In this document: one piece after another, positions 1-6,839 of the stretch | How positions within the stretch are numbered: the stretch's first letter is position 1 | Layout: the number at the start of each line of letters is the position of its first letter | Source of the DNA: an uncultured Ruminococcus sp. | Lineage (GTDB): Bacteria > Bacillota > Clostridia > Oscillospirales > Ruminococcaceae | DNA: 10,705 nt | Assembly (NCBI GenBank): GCA_946540705.1 | Contig: CAMNJD010000247.1 | Location: 1 to 10,705 of the forward strand | Reading direction: 5' to 3' | Position numbers and translations under genes: made by a program | Notes under the pieces: generated by a model | Seen by the model: the letters and a program-made list of their open reading frames with translations, nothing else | Database searches by the model: none | Told to the model about the DNA's origin: nothing

Positions 1-22
1 GAAACTTTTAATATGGGCGAAA

Positions 23-41
23 TTAAAACTATTTGTTTTAA
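23..41. other. AT-rich inverted repeat after the ArsC-like gene
   Basis: TTAAAAC-TATTT-GTTTTAA, a perfect 7-bp inverted repeat in the AT-rich end of the window, 42 nt past the stop of the ArsC-like gene. The stem is too weak in GC for a confident terminator call. Confidence 0.3.
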
Positions 42-82
42 CCTTATTTTTCCGACCACCTAAAAAATTACATACCCTTTTT

Positions 83-433
83 TTATTTTGCCTGTTCTTC
101 GTCTATCCATTTTTTCCATGTTGCCGACGCTTCGCCGACGGTTGCCTTTTTGCCGTTTCGGACGATCGGTGTGCGGAGCATTTCCGGTGTTTCGAGCAGC
201 ATCTCAAACTGCGCATCCGGCAGCAGGTGCTGAAACAGCGCATAGTCCTGATCCTTCGGATTGACAAGGTTTTCGATGCCGCCGACGCCGCTGATGACGC
301 TTTCCAGCTCGCGGCGGCTCAGCCCCTTTGAAGGCAGATCGACCGACTGAACTTTCACATGCCGCTCCTTGAAAAAACGCTCTGCCTTTTTCGTATCAAA
401 GCACTTTGTCTTGCCGAAAATCTGAATGTTCAT
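83..433 (-). CDS. ArsC/Spx-family thioredoxin-fold protein
   Basis: A 116-residue protein that looks like the ArsC/Spx/YffB family of small thioredoxin-fold proteins. Visible are the N-terminal strand and active-site loop (IQIFGKTKC, Cys11), a Lys/Arg-rich first helix, and the late RTPIV segment (residues 87-91) holding the fold's cis-proline. Cys11 is the only cysteine: the Spx CxxC switch is absent (CFDT here), and so are the extra cysteines of thioredoxin-coupled arsenate reductases. Any redox role would need an outside thiol such as glutaredoxin or a small-molecule thiol. The start overlaps the PBP2 stop as ATGA, and its ribosome site GGAGGA lies inside the PBP2 3' end, so translation is probably coupled. 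It is the last gene of hisS-PBP2-arsC-like. Family is fairly sure; arsenate reduction or RNA-polymerase binding is not shown. Confidence 0.8.
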   Translation of the reverse strand: MNIQIFGKTKCFDTKKAERFFKERHVKVQSVDLPSKGLSRRELESVISGVGGIENLVNPKDQDYALFQHLLPDAQFEMLLETPEMLRTPIVRNGKKATVGEASATWKKWIDEEQAK

Positions 434-2589
434 CTGATGGGTTCCTCCGCATTTTCCGCTGTACCGGTGCTGTCCGGCTCTGCCGTGCCTGATTCCGGCT
501 CAGAGCTTCCCTGTCCGGCTGCTTCTCCGCGCTCCCGCGCCTCGCGCATCTCCGCGATCTGAAGCTGCTTCCGGAATGCCTGTCCGATCTGCGAATCCGG
601 ATATTCCTCGCCGTATACCTTCAGGATCGCCTTGACCATATATTTTGCGTATTTTCCGCCCTCGACCATCGCACAGAACGCGACCTCGGGGTTCTCCGCC
701 GGTGCATAGCCGATGACAAAGGAGTCTGTGCCGCGGGGCGACTGCGGCGTACCGGTCTTGATCGCAACGTCAATCCCAAGACCGTTCAAGTCATAGTCCG
801 CGGGCATCGGCGTTTTCGCAGCGCCGATCATGCCCTGCTCAATGCAGGAATACACATCTGCGGCATTATTCTGCGCAACGGTCTGCACCAGCTCCGGCTC
901 CTTGACGGAGAGCATCTGTGTATGTGCATTATCCCAGTAGGATTCGATCAGATGCGGACGGTAGCGGTTTCCTTCGTTTGCGATCGTAGATGCGACGGTC
1001 GCCATTTGCAGCGGCGTGACCTGAATCTCGGACTGACCGATCGAGGCCTGCACCAGCTCACCGACATACCAGTCGATGCCGAGCTTATTGAATGTTTCCG
1101 GGCAGGCGAGATATCCGCCGCTGTCGCCGGATTCCAGTCCGAGCGGTTCGCCGAGCCCGTACATCCGCTCATAGTCGAGCAGCGTGTCGAGGCCGAGGCG
1201 CGTGCCCAGCTCATAGAAGAAGATATTGCACGAAACAGTCAGCGCATCCCGTACATTGATCATATGGTGATTTCCCGTGCAGTGGAATTTCATGTCGATA
1301 TAGCGCCATTCCTGTGTGCAGTTGAATTCCGTGTTTCTGCTGATCGTTGCGGTATCGAGGCCGGCGGTCGCGGTGATCGGCTTAAAGGTCGAGCCGGGGC
1401 GGTACAGGCCGTCTGTTGCGCGGTTCACGAGCGGCGAATTCTCCCGCTCTGCGACACTTTTGTAGTCATCGAGCAGCTCTGCGAGATCATAGGTCGGCAG
1501 TGTAGCCATGCCGAGCACGGCATTATCCGACGTATCGAGCAGCACGATCGCGCCGCACTGCGCCTCCTTGCACTCGCGTTCTGTCTCGCGCAGGAACCTG
1601 CAGTGGTCGTCAAGTACCGTCTGCAATTTGCTTTGCAGGCGGCTGTTGACCGTGAGCTGAATGGTCTGCCCGCCGACGGCCTCCTCCGTGACTGCAACAG
1701 ATGTCACCTCGCCGTTTGTGACGGTGATCTGTCTGGTGCCGTTATCGCCGCGCAGAACCGGCTCACAGGCCATTTCAAGGCCGCTCTTGCCGACCTTGTC
1801 CGACAGTACATAGTCATCGTGGCCGTTTGTGAGCAGCGCCTCATATTCCTCCTGCGAATAGATCGGCCCGACATAGCCGATTTCATGCGGGAGAACGTTT
1901 CCGTTTTCGACGGTGCGGATCGCCTCCTCAACGATATTGACGCCGTTCATGGTGAGCCGGAGCTCCTTGATGCGCGTGACCGTTTTCAGGTCGATATCGT
2001 TCGAGAGGTAAAAGACATTTGACATCGAAAAATGACGCAGCAGCATTTCATAGCGAATGCCTGCGATGATGCGCTGTTCCGCCTCGGAATAGCTGTCGTC
2101 GATCTCATAATCCGCGATCAGCTTGTCAATGCAGTTTTCGGCATTGGCATAAGGGTTGAGGTGCAGATTCTCCTTCAGCTCGGAGACATCGCGGTCGCGG
2201 TTTTTCTCGAAGCTGTAGGGCTTCTGCTTCGTGACGGGCATCGTGTCATTCCACTCGTAGCCTGTCTCCTTCAGGAGCTGCACGATCCGGTAGATGACGG
2301 CATTGCCCTCCTTGTTGTCAGAGGGAAAATATGCCTTCTCAATGATGAGATTGTAGCCGATTTTGTTTGATACGATTGCCTCGCCGTTGCAGTCAACGAT
2401 CTCGCCGCGTGTTGCGGGGATCACCTGCGTATAGACCGATTTGACCTCGGTCTGCTTTGCGGCCTCGTTTGCCTCCACGATCTGCAAATGCAGCAGACGG
2501 TAGACTGCAAAGGCCGCAGATGCGAGCACCAGAAGAATCAGAAAGCTGCTGCGCAGAAATTCTGAGATCTGGCGGAGTATTTCTTTCAT
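430..2589 (-). CDS. mrdA: Class B penicillin-binding protein, PBP2/MrdA type (peptidoglycan transpeptidase)
   Basis: A 719-residue transpeptidase that would cross-link peptidoglycan on the outer face of the membrane, by family usually in the cell-elongation machinery with RodA and MreBCD. It has a short cytoplasmic N-terminus, one membrane segment (about 13-33), a class B dimerisation/linker domain (about 55-300, with GEIVDCNG, GYVGPI and KVGKSGLE), then the transpeptidase domain (about 340-665). All three catalytic motifs are intact: STFK (Ser400 nucleophile, Lys403), SCN (453-455) and KTGT (611-614). The last 35 or so residues are a Glu/Ser/Gly-rich tail with no obvious fold. The ATG has a strong GGAGGAG site; hisS ends 39 nt upstream and the ArsC-like gene overlaps its stop by 4 nt. 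I choose MrdA/PBP2 over SpoVD or PBP3 because no PASTA domain is visible and the neighbours are shape-related. Confidence 0.9.
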   Translation of the reverse strand: MKEILRQISEFLRSSFLILLVLASAAFAVYRLLHLQIVEANEAAKQTEVKSVYTQVIPATRGEIVDCNGEAIVSNKIGYNLIIEKAYFPSDNKEGNAVIYRIVQLLKETGYEWNDTMPVTKQKPYSFEKNRDRDVSELKENLHLNPYANAENCIDKLIADYEIDDSYSEAEQRIIAGIRYEMLLRHFSMSNVFYLSNDIDLKTVTRIKELRLTMNGVNIVEEAIRTVENGNVLPHEIGYVGPIYSQEEYEALLTNGHDDYVLSDKVGKSGLEMACEPVLRGDNGTRQITVTNGEVTSVAVTEEAVGGQTIQLTVNSRLQSKLQTVLDDHCRFLRETERECKEAQCGAIVLLDTSDNAVLGMATLPTYDLAELLDDYKSVAERENSPLVNRATDGLYRPGSTFKPITATAGLDTATISRNTEFNCTQEWRYIDMKFHCTGNHHMINVRDALTVSCNIFFYELGTRLGLDTLLDYERMYGLGEPLGLESGDSGGYLACPETFNKLGIDWYVGELVQASIGQSEIQVTPLQMATVASTIANEGNRYRPHLIESYWDNAHTQMLSVKEPELVQTVAQNNAADVYSCIEQGMIGAAKTPMPADYDLNGLGIDVAIKTGTPQSPRGTDSFVIGYAPAENPEVAFCAMVEGGKYAKYMVKAILKVYGEEYPDSQIGQAFRKQLQIAEMREARERGEAAGQGSSEPESGTAEPDSTGTAENAEEPIR

Positions 2590-2628
2590 AAGGGCTGTCT
2601 CCTCCGGGGGCTTGTTCTGCTGTTTTTC

Positions 2629-3930
2629 TTATTCTGCGCTGCTGCCGAGCATCTCACTCAGGGAAATTTCTGTATAGTCCGCAGTGAAATGCTCAGGGGT
2701 ATCGAGGCGGATCTCTTTCTGCTCGCCGGTCTGCATATTCTTGAGCTTTCCCGCGCCCTGCTCCAGCTCATTTGAGCCGAGCACGACCAGATATTTCGCA
2801 GCGATTTTATTGGCATATTTCATCTGTGCCTTAAAGGTTCTGCCGAGCAGGTCAAACTCTGCCCGCACGCCCATTTCGCGCAGTGCATTTGCAAATTTCA
2901 GTGCGGCAGGTCTTGCGCTGTCGTCCATCGGCGCGAGGTATACATCGCAGACGGAAGGCTCCATGAACGGGATTTCCTGCTTTTCCATGGTCAGGATCAG
3001 ACGTTCCAGTCCCATGCCGAAGCCCAGTGCCGGGACATGCTGGCCGCCGAGCTGTTCGATCAGGCCGTCATAGCGGCCGCCCGCGCAGACAGTGCCCTGT
3101 GCGCCGATGCCGGTCGTGATGAATTCAAACACAGTTTTGGTATAATAATCAAGGCCGCGGACGATCTTCGGATTGATGACATACTCCACGCCCATGTCTG
3201 TCAGCGCGGATTTGACCGCCTCGAAGTGCGCCTTGCATTCGTCGCAGAGATAGTCGAGAATGACCGGTGCATCCTTTGCGATCGCCTGATCCTCGGCGCT
3301 CTTGCAGTCGAGCAGGCGCATCGGATTGCGCACCAGACGCTCCTGACAGGTCTCGCAGAGCTCTGCTTTATGCGGTTCAAAATATGCCTTCAGCGCCTCC
3401 TGATACTTTGCACGGCAGGTCGGGCAGCCGATGCTGTTGAGGTTCAGTACAATGTCCCTGAGGCCGAGTGTATCGAGCACGGTCTTGCCGAGCATGATGA
3501 CCTCAGCATCCGCATAGGGCGAAGCAGAGCCGGCCATTTCGATGCCGAACTGGTGGAATTCACGCAGTCTGCCCGCCTGCGGGCGCTCATGCCGGAAGCA
3601 GGAAAGGATATAAAACACCTTCTGCGGCAGCGCCTCCGCGAGCATGCCGTTTTGCAGCATTGCACGGATCGTGCCGGCAGTACCCTCCGGGCGGAGCGTA
3701 AACTGTGTTTCCTTTGCGATGACGGAGTACATTTCCTTCTGCACGACATCCGTTGTTTCGCCGACGGAGCGCTGGAACAGCTCTGTTGTCTCGAATGTCG
3801 GGACGCGGATCTCGGAGAAGCCGAAGCTCTCCGCCGTCTGCCGGACGACGCGCTCGACCGTGTGCCATTTGTGAATCTGAGCGGGTGTCACATCTTCTGT
3901 GCCGTTGGGGCGCTTGAGGTAGTTTGCCAT
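2629..3930 (-). CDS. hisS: Histidine--tRNA ligase (HisRS)
   Basis: A 433-residue class II aminoacyl-tRNA synthetase that charges tRNA-His in the cytoplasm. Motif 2 is clear (FRHERPQAGRLREFHQFGIE, 112-131), as are the histidine-specific segments RGLDYYTKTVFEF (258-270) and AGGRYDGL (283-290), and motif 3 (GFGMGLERL, 303-311). A C-terminal anticodon-binding domain starts near residue 327 (VYLAPMDD). The insertion region (168-232) carries GCPTC, CETC, LLDC and LCDEC, a set of cysteines that could bind zinc; I recall this pattern in other clostridial HisRS. The ATG follows AGAAAGGA by 7 nt. It is the first gene of hisS-PBP2-arsC-like and lies 94 nt after the mgsA homologue, with a terminator-like hairpin between. 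No T-box leader (AGGGTGG... motif) is present upstream, although Firmicute synthetase genes often have one. Confidence 0.97.
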   Translation of the reverse strand: MANYLKRPNGTEDVTPAQIHKWHTVERVVRQTAESFGFSEIRVPTFETTELFQRSVGETTDVVQKEMYSVIAKETQFTLRPEGTAGTIRAMLQNGMLAEALPQKVFYILSCFRHERPQAGRLREFHQFGIEMAGSASPYADAEVIMLGKTVLDTLGLRDIVLNLNSIGCPTCRAKYQEALKAYFEPHKAELCETCQERLVRNPMRLLDCKSAEDQAIAKDAPVILDYLCDECKAHFEAVKSALTDMGVEYVINPKIVRGLDYYTKTVFEFITTGIGAQGTVCAGGRYDGLIEQLGGQHVPALGFGMGLERLILTMEKQEIPFMEPSVCDVYLAPMDDSARPAALKFANALREMGVRAEFDLLGRTFKAQMKYANKIAAKYLVVLGSNELEQGAGKLKNMQTGEQKEIRLDTPEHFTADYTEISLSEMLGSSAE

Positions 3931-3978
3931 AAAAATATCCTTTCTGTGTATCCCTGGTACTTTGAAAAAGAAACACGA

Positions 3979-4007
3979 ATTGCCCCTTATGTTTCAAAAG
4001 GGGCAAT
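3979..4007 (-). terminator. Rho-independent terminator after mgsA homologue
   Basis: Perfect 10-bp inverted repeat ATTGCCCCTT / AAGGGGCAAT with a 9-nt loop, starting 18 nt after the mgsA stop. On the minus strand it is followed by TCGTGTTTCTTTTTC, a broken T-run. The imperfect T-run suggests it may be leaky and let some transcription into hisS. Confidence 0.7.
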
Positions 4008-4024
4008 GTTTGATGTGTTTTTGA

Positions 4025-4432
4025 TTACATAACGGGCGGATTTCCGATCTCACGCCAGTCAAGATCGCCTCGCTCCAATGCAAGGATCAATGCCTCTGCA
4101 GTTGCAATATTGGTAGCAACAGGGACATTGTGAACATCGCACAGGCGGAGCAGATTCATGTCATTGGGCTCGGTCGCCTTGGGATTGATCGGGTCGCGGA
4201 AAAAGAGGAGAACGTCGATCTCATCGCAGGAGATCCGGGCGGAAATCTCCTGACCGCCGCCCTGTGCGCCGCTCAGGAAGCGTTTGATCGGGAGGCCGGT
4301 CGCTTCTGCGACCTGTTTTCCGGTCGTGCCGGTTGCACAGAGGTTGTGCCTGCTGAGCACGGCATAATATGCTGTGCAGAATTGGATCATCAATTCCTTT
4401 TTCGCATCGTGGGCAATCAGAGCGATTGTCAT
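4025..4432 (-). CDS. mgsA: Methylglyoxal synthase homologue with altered active site
   Basis: A 135-residue MGS-like protein. The family converts dihydroxyacetone phosphate to methylglyoxal and phosphate, a bypass of lower glycolysis. It starts with ALIAHDAKK (His8, Asp9 = E. coli His19, Asp20), keeps the phosphate-binding ATGTTG (33-38) and FFRDP (Asp80 = E. coli Asp91), and lines up with E. coli MgsA at a constant offset of 11 residues without gaps over this core. Three active-site positions differ: E. coli Asp71 is Gly60 (GGGQE instead of GGDQQ), His98 is Thr87, and Asp101 is Asn90. The fold is secure; the activity is doubtful. The ATG lies 10 nt after AGAAAGGA; an out-of-frame ATG touches that site and is too close to be used. 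It follows the minD-like gene by 103 nt with no clear promoter between, so the two probably share a transcript. Confidence 0.85.
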   Translation of the reverse strand: MTIALIAHDAKKELMIQFCTAYYAVLSRHNLCATGTTGKQVAEATGLPIKRFLSGAQGGGQEISARISCDEIDVLLFFRDPINPKATEPNDMNLLRLCDVHNVPVATNIATAEALILALERGDLDWREIGNPPVM

Positions 4433-4471
4433 CGGGGATCATTCCTTTCTGTTACATAGTAGTAGAGCAGG

Positions 4472-4506
4472 TTTCCCGGCGCACCGCACAGCGGAGGGGC
4501 GGGAAA
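4472..4506 (-). other. Nested hairpin between minD-like gene and mgsA
   Basis: Outer inverted repeat TTTCCCG / CGGGAAA (4472-4478 and 4500-4506) encloses an inner CCGC-ACA-GCGG stem (4484-4494). No T-run follows on the minus strand, so it does not look like a terminator. It could be an RNA processing or stability element that separates expression of the two genes. Confidence 0.4.
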
Positions 4507-4535
4507 TGCAGTTGTTCTTGGAAGTTCCGGAGCAA

Positions 4536-5276
4536 TCAGCCGATTTTCACTGTCAGCGGTGCATTTTCACCGCGCAGACGCTTGGAGATCGCGTCAAATG
4601 CTGCGAGACTGGGAGCGGTTGAAGGGATCGGCTCGCCCTTGCCGGTCGCAATGACAAGCTGATAATCCTCCGGAATGACGCCGATCAGCTGCACGCCGAT
4701 TGTATCAATGATCTCATCGAGGTCGCGGACGAGCTCCGCGCCGATCGCCTTCTTGCTGACCTTATTGATAATGAGGCGCTGGCGGCGGTTGCCGCGTGCA
4801 TAGAACTCATCGGACATCATCTGTGCGTCACGCACGCAGATCGGGTCTGGAGTCGTAACAACGAGAATCAGGTTTGCCTGCTCTACAATGTCAAAAACAT
4901 GGTTGTTGATACCGGCGCCGGTGTCGATGATGATATAATCATAATACTTCTTGACCGAGCGGCAGATCTGAACGATCTGCTCAACCGTCACCTGAAGGAA
5001 CGGGTTTTTCGGTGCGCAGAGGACGAACAGATTGCTCGCCATCGGCACACGCGCAACCGCATCCACAGCGGAAACCTTGCCCTCAAGGACATCGCTGAGA
5101 TCATATTTGATCTGACCGGTCATGCCGAAGATGATGTCAATGCAGCGAAGACCGAAGTCCAGTTCAATAATCAGAGTACGGCTGCCCTGCTTGGCGAGCG
5201 TATAGCCGATCCCGGCGCAGATGGAGGACTTTCCGGTGCCGCCCTTTCCGGACGTGACCGCTATCGTTTTAGACAT
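4536..5276 (-). CDS. minD: MinD-like septum-site / cell-division ATPase
   Basis: A 246-residue ParA/MinD-superfamily P-loop ATPase. MinD normally dimerises on the membrane with ATP and recruits MinC to block division at the poles. The deviant Walker A is GKGGTGKSS (10-18, with signature Lys11 and Lys16). Asp40 lies in LDFGLRCID, matching the MinD segment LDIGLRNLD; Walker B is IIIDTGAGI (115-123), where MinD usually has DSPAGIE; VRD (148-150) matches the MinD regulatory stretch. The C-terminus (LRGENAPLTVKIG) lacks the basic amphipathic helix typical of MinD membrane targeting, and neither minC nor minE is in the window. MinD is the best name, but a relative of FlhG or another ParA-like positioning ATPase is possible. 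ATG follows GAAAGGAG by about 9 nt. Expression is from the promoter at 5400-5428. Confidence 0.8.
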   Translation of the reverse strand: MSKTIAVTSGKGGTGKSSICAGIGYTLAKQGSRTLIIELDFGLRCIDIIFGMTGQIKYDLSDVLEGKVSAVDAVARVPMASNLFVLCAPKNPFLQVTVEQIVQICRSVKKYYDYIIIDTGAGINNHVFDIVEQANLILVVTTPDPICVRDAQMMSDEFYARGNRRQRLIINKVSKKAIGAELVRDLDEIIDTIGVQLIGVIPEDYQLVIATGKGEPIPSTAPSLAAFDAISKRLRGENAPLTVKIG

Positions 5277-5546
5277 TGTTCAGGACTCCTTTCGGCAGTA
5301 CCGCCGTGCAGGTCATGCTGTCAGCACAGTGCATGGACAGTACATAGCTGAATAGATTATTGGATAATGTGTCTGAAGCGGACACAAGATTCCTCTTATA
5401 TTATAACTCCAAAAACGGGATTTGTCAAACGCATTTTTCCCAAAAAAGAAAAGATTGTTTAGAATGTGCTATTTAACATGGCTGCTTTGTGCAATTTGAC
5501 GATAGACCGGGCCTGTATTGTTCATCCTGACAACAAATGAGCCGTC
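5277..5546. other. Intergenic region upstream of minD
   Basis: These 270 nt hold the minD promoter and leader on the left. The right part (about 5430-5546) is AT-rich and has only a weak TTGTT / AACAA inverted repeat (5518-5536). I see no clear terminator for the 225-residue gene that ends at 5547 and no further gene. Confidence 0.5.
5400..5428 (-). promoter_or_regulatory. Sigma-A promoter for minD-mgsA
   Basis: On the minus strand TTGACA (5423-5428), a 17-nt spacer and TATAAT (5400-5405) match the consensus exactly. Transcription should start near 5393 and give a leader of about 117 nt before minD. The leader carries a TGTGTC / GACACA hairpin (5368-5386, 7-nt loop) close to its 5' end. Confidence 0.88.
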
Positions 5547-6224
5547 TTACGGTGCGATTTCTGATGAATCCGCACCAATTTCCGCCGGTACGGGGATATC
5601 AGCGGGGGACGTTGTGAAGCCGTCAGCGCCGTTCTGAGCAGGCGCTTCGGCGTCCGAGATCGTGATTTTTCCGATCATTGAGAGAAATGCGCCGCGATAG
5701 CTTGCGAAGTTTTCCTTCTTGCTCTTGCAGGTGACAATATATACATAGTCGTCCTTCATCAGCACGGCGGTGATGCACTGGAAATCCTGCCGGACATCCT
5801 CGCCGATCAGCGCATATGTGAACTCAAGCAGCTTGCAGGGCGCGCCGGACTTCACATCGCCCAGGCTGAGCAGCGTATAGTCATCGGCGGTTTTCTCGTA
5901 CTGCCGCTGCATGCTCAGGGCGTAATCGTCGAGGCTCTGACCGGGGATGGCGAGCTTCTCGCCGGTGACGATGATCGAGGCATCGTTCATGACATAGTAT
6001 TTGTCGTAGTACGGTGAGCTTGTCTCGGAAAAGCCGCCCGGGATCGGGAGAGAGATATTCACGGGCATTTCCGAGGGGACGATCACCATTTTAGCGAGTT
6101 CCTCCTCTGAGGACGCGGTTTCCTCCGCAGTATTGCTGTTCTTGCGGACTGCTGCCGCCAGAATGCCGATCATCAGCAGCACAAACACGAGCGCGATCAC
6201 GGCGATCAGTGTTTTTTTGGTCAT
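5547..6224 (-). CDS. Unrecognised membrane-anchored extracytoplasmic protein
   Basis: A 225-residue protein I cannot assign. It starts with MTKK and one strongly hydrophobic segment (about 5-26), followed by a Ser/Thr/Glu-rich stretch (29-45), so it should be anchored by its N-terminus with the rest outside; there is no lipobox cysteine. Residues about 50-190 form a compact alpha/beta-looking domain (LPIPGGF, SLDDYALSMQRQYE, DYVYIVTCKSKKENFASY). The order of predicted strands and the final helix resemble the PsbP/Mog1/DcrB-like fold, a guess from pattern only. The tail (191-225) is Ala/Pro/Asp/Glu-rich and probably disordered. Cysteines are at 130, 150 and 166. ATG follows GAGAAGGAG at 6 nt. 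It lies just behind the rnpB terminator and may use an extended -10 there. Confidence 0.8.
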   Translation of the reverse strand: MTKKTLIAVIALVFVLLMIGILAAAVRKNSNTAEETASSEEELAKMVIVPSEMPVNISLPIPGGFSETSSPYYDKYYVMNDASIIVTGEKLAIPGQSLDDYALSMQRQYEKTADDYTLLSLGDVKSGAPCKLLEFTYALIGEDVRQDFQCITAVLMKDDYVYIVTCKSKKENFASYRGAFLSMIGKITISDAEAPAQNGADGFTTSPADIPVPAEIGADSSEIAP

Positions 6225-6251
6225 AGGGCGCTCCTTCTCCCGGTCAGCGGG

Positions 6252-6260
6252 ATTGTATCA
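6252..6260 (-). promoter_or_regulatory. Possible extended -10 promoter for the 225-residue gene
   Basis: On the minus strand TGA-TACAAT is an extended -10 element between the rnpB terminator and the gene start. The -35 position has no match. A start near 6245 would leave a leader of about 20 nt that contains the ribosome site. Confidence 0.35.
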
Positions 6261-6268
6261 TTACGATG

Positions 6269-6299
6269 AAAAGCCGATGCGCCGCGATGACGCATCGGC
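6269..6299 (-). terminator. Rho-independent terminator of rnpB
   Basis: Nine-bp GC-rich stem GCCGATGCG / CGCATCGGC with a 9-nt loop, followed on the minus strand by TTTTC. It directly abuts the 3' end of the RNase P RNA. Confidence 0.8.
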
Positions 6300-6680
6300 A
6301 GGATGTGACCAGACCTGTAAGCCGGGTTCTGTCCGGGTTCAGGTTTTCTGAACCCATGCACAGCCATTTATCTAGGCGCTCCGTCGCCGGAGCACTCAAG
6401 CCGCCTTTGCAGAACATCCGCCGAGCAGACGTTATGATGCCCTGCACCAATCAGCGTTGCATCGGGTAGGGTTTACACAGCAGTGTACTCTCGCACACTC
6501 TGGTGGGCTCTTACCCCGCCTTTCCACCGTTACACCGGCGTAAACGCCGATGCAGTCTCATTTCTGTTGCACTTGCCCTAGGGTCGCCCCCGGCTGCCGT
6601 TAGCAGTTACCCTGCTCTGTGATGCCCGGACTTTCCTCGCCGGCTTATGCGCCGCCGCGGCTGTGCAGTCTGCTCACGCA
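6300..6680 (-). ncRNA. rnpB: RNase P RNA, class A
   Basis: The catalytic RNA of ribonuclease P, which removes 5' leaders from pre-tRNAs. Conserved parts read on the minus strand: CR-I GAGGAAAGTCCGGGC (6624-6638), the central block with GGGGTAAGAGCCC (within 6502-6528), CTAGATAAATGGCTGT near the 3' end, and CR-V ACAGAACCCGGCTTACAG (6315-6332), which pairs with CR-I to form P4. The ends pair as P1 (6667-6677 with 6305-6316, one internal mismatch). A perfect 8-bp hairpin at 6335-6355, before CR-V, fits helix P19. Length is about 380 nt, usual for class A. The 5' end is set from the promoter spacing and the 3' end from P1 and the terminator, each to within a few bases. Open frames across this stretch are spurious. 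Confidence 0.97.
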
Positions 6681-6684
6681 GTCT

Positions 6685-6713
6685 ATTTTATCATATTTCA
6701 TATGATTTGTCAA
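6685..6713 (-). promoter_or_regulatory. Sigma-A promoter of rnpB
   Basis: On the minus strand TTGACA (6708-6713), a 17-nt spacer and TAAAAT (6685-6690). The predicted start near 6678 coincides with the 5' strand of P1, which supports both calls. Confidence 0.88.
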
Positions 6714-6752
6714 CCCACCGTGCAGAGCCGAGGAACAGCGCCTCCGGCCGCA

Positions 6753-6770
6753 GGGTTTGCCGGCAAATCC
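6753..6770. repeat. 18-bp near-perfect palindrome
   Basis: GGGTTTGCCGGCAAATCC: the inner 12 bases are a perfect palindrome and the outer ones almost so. It lies about 40 bp upstream of the rnpB -35, within the otherwise empty stretch between rnpB and the lyase terminator (6714-6839), where I see no gene. A protein-binding site is possible but unsupported. Confidence 0.35.
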
Positions 6771-6839
6771 GTAAGCAGTACGCGAAACACCCTATCGTTC
6801 AAAACGCCGGTTGATGAAGGTGCCCGCGCATGACCCCGG

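Noticed and set aside
922..2022. Long plus-strand open frame of 366 codons
   Set aside because: It is antisense to the PBP2 gene, whose catalytic motifs are all intact, and its translation shows no domain; it reflects GC-rich codon bias.
3931..4024. Possible his T-box riboswitch before hisS
   Set aside because: The region is too short and lacks the conserved T-box sequence and a specifier stem; the hairpin is better read as the mgsA terminator.
3037..4032. Long plus-strand open frame of 331 codons
   Set aside because: It is antisense to hisS and runs through the intergenic terminator; the hisS motifs decide the strand.
6244..6469. Small open frames on both strands
   Set aside because: They lie over the RNase P RNA, whose conserved elements explain the sequence.
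6714..6839. Possible small RNA or small gene between rnpB and the lyase terminator
   Set aside because: No promoter-terminator pair or coding frame with a ribosome site could be seen, only one palindrome.
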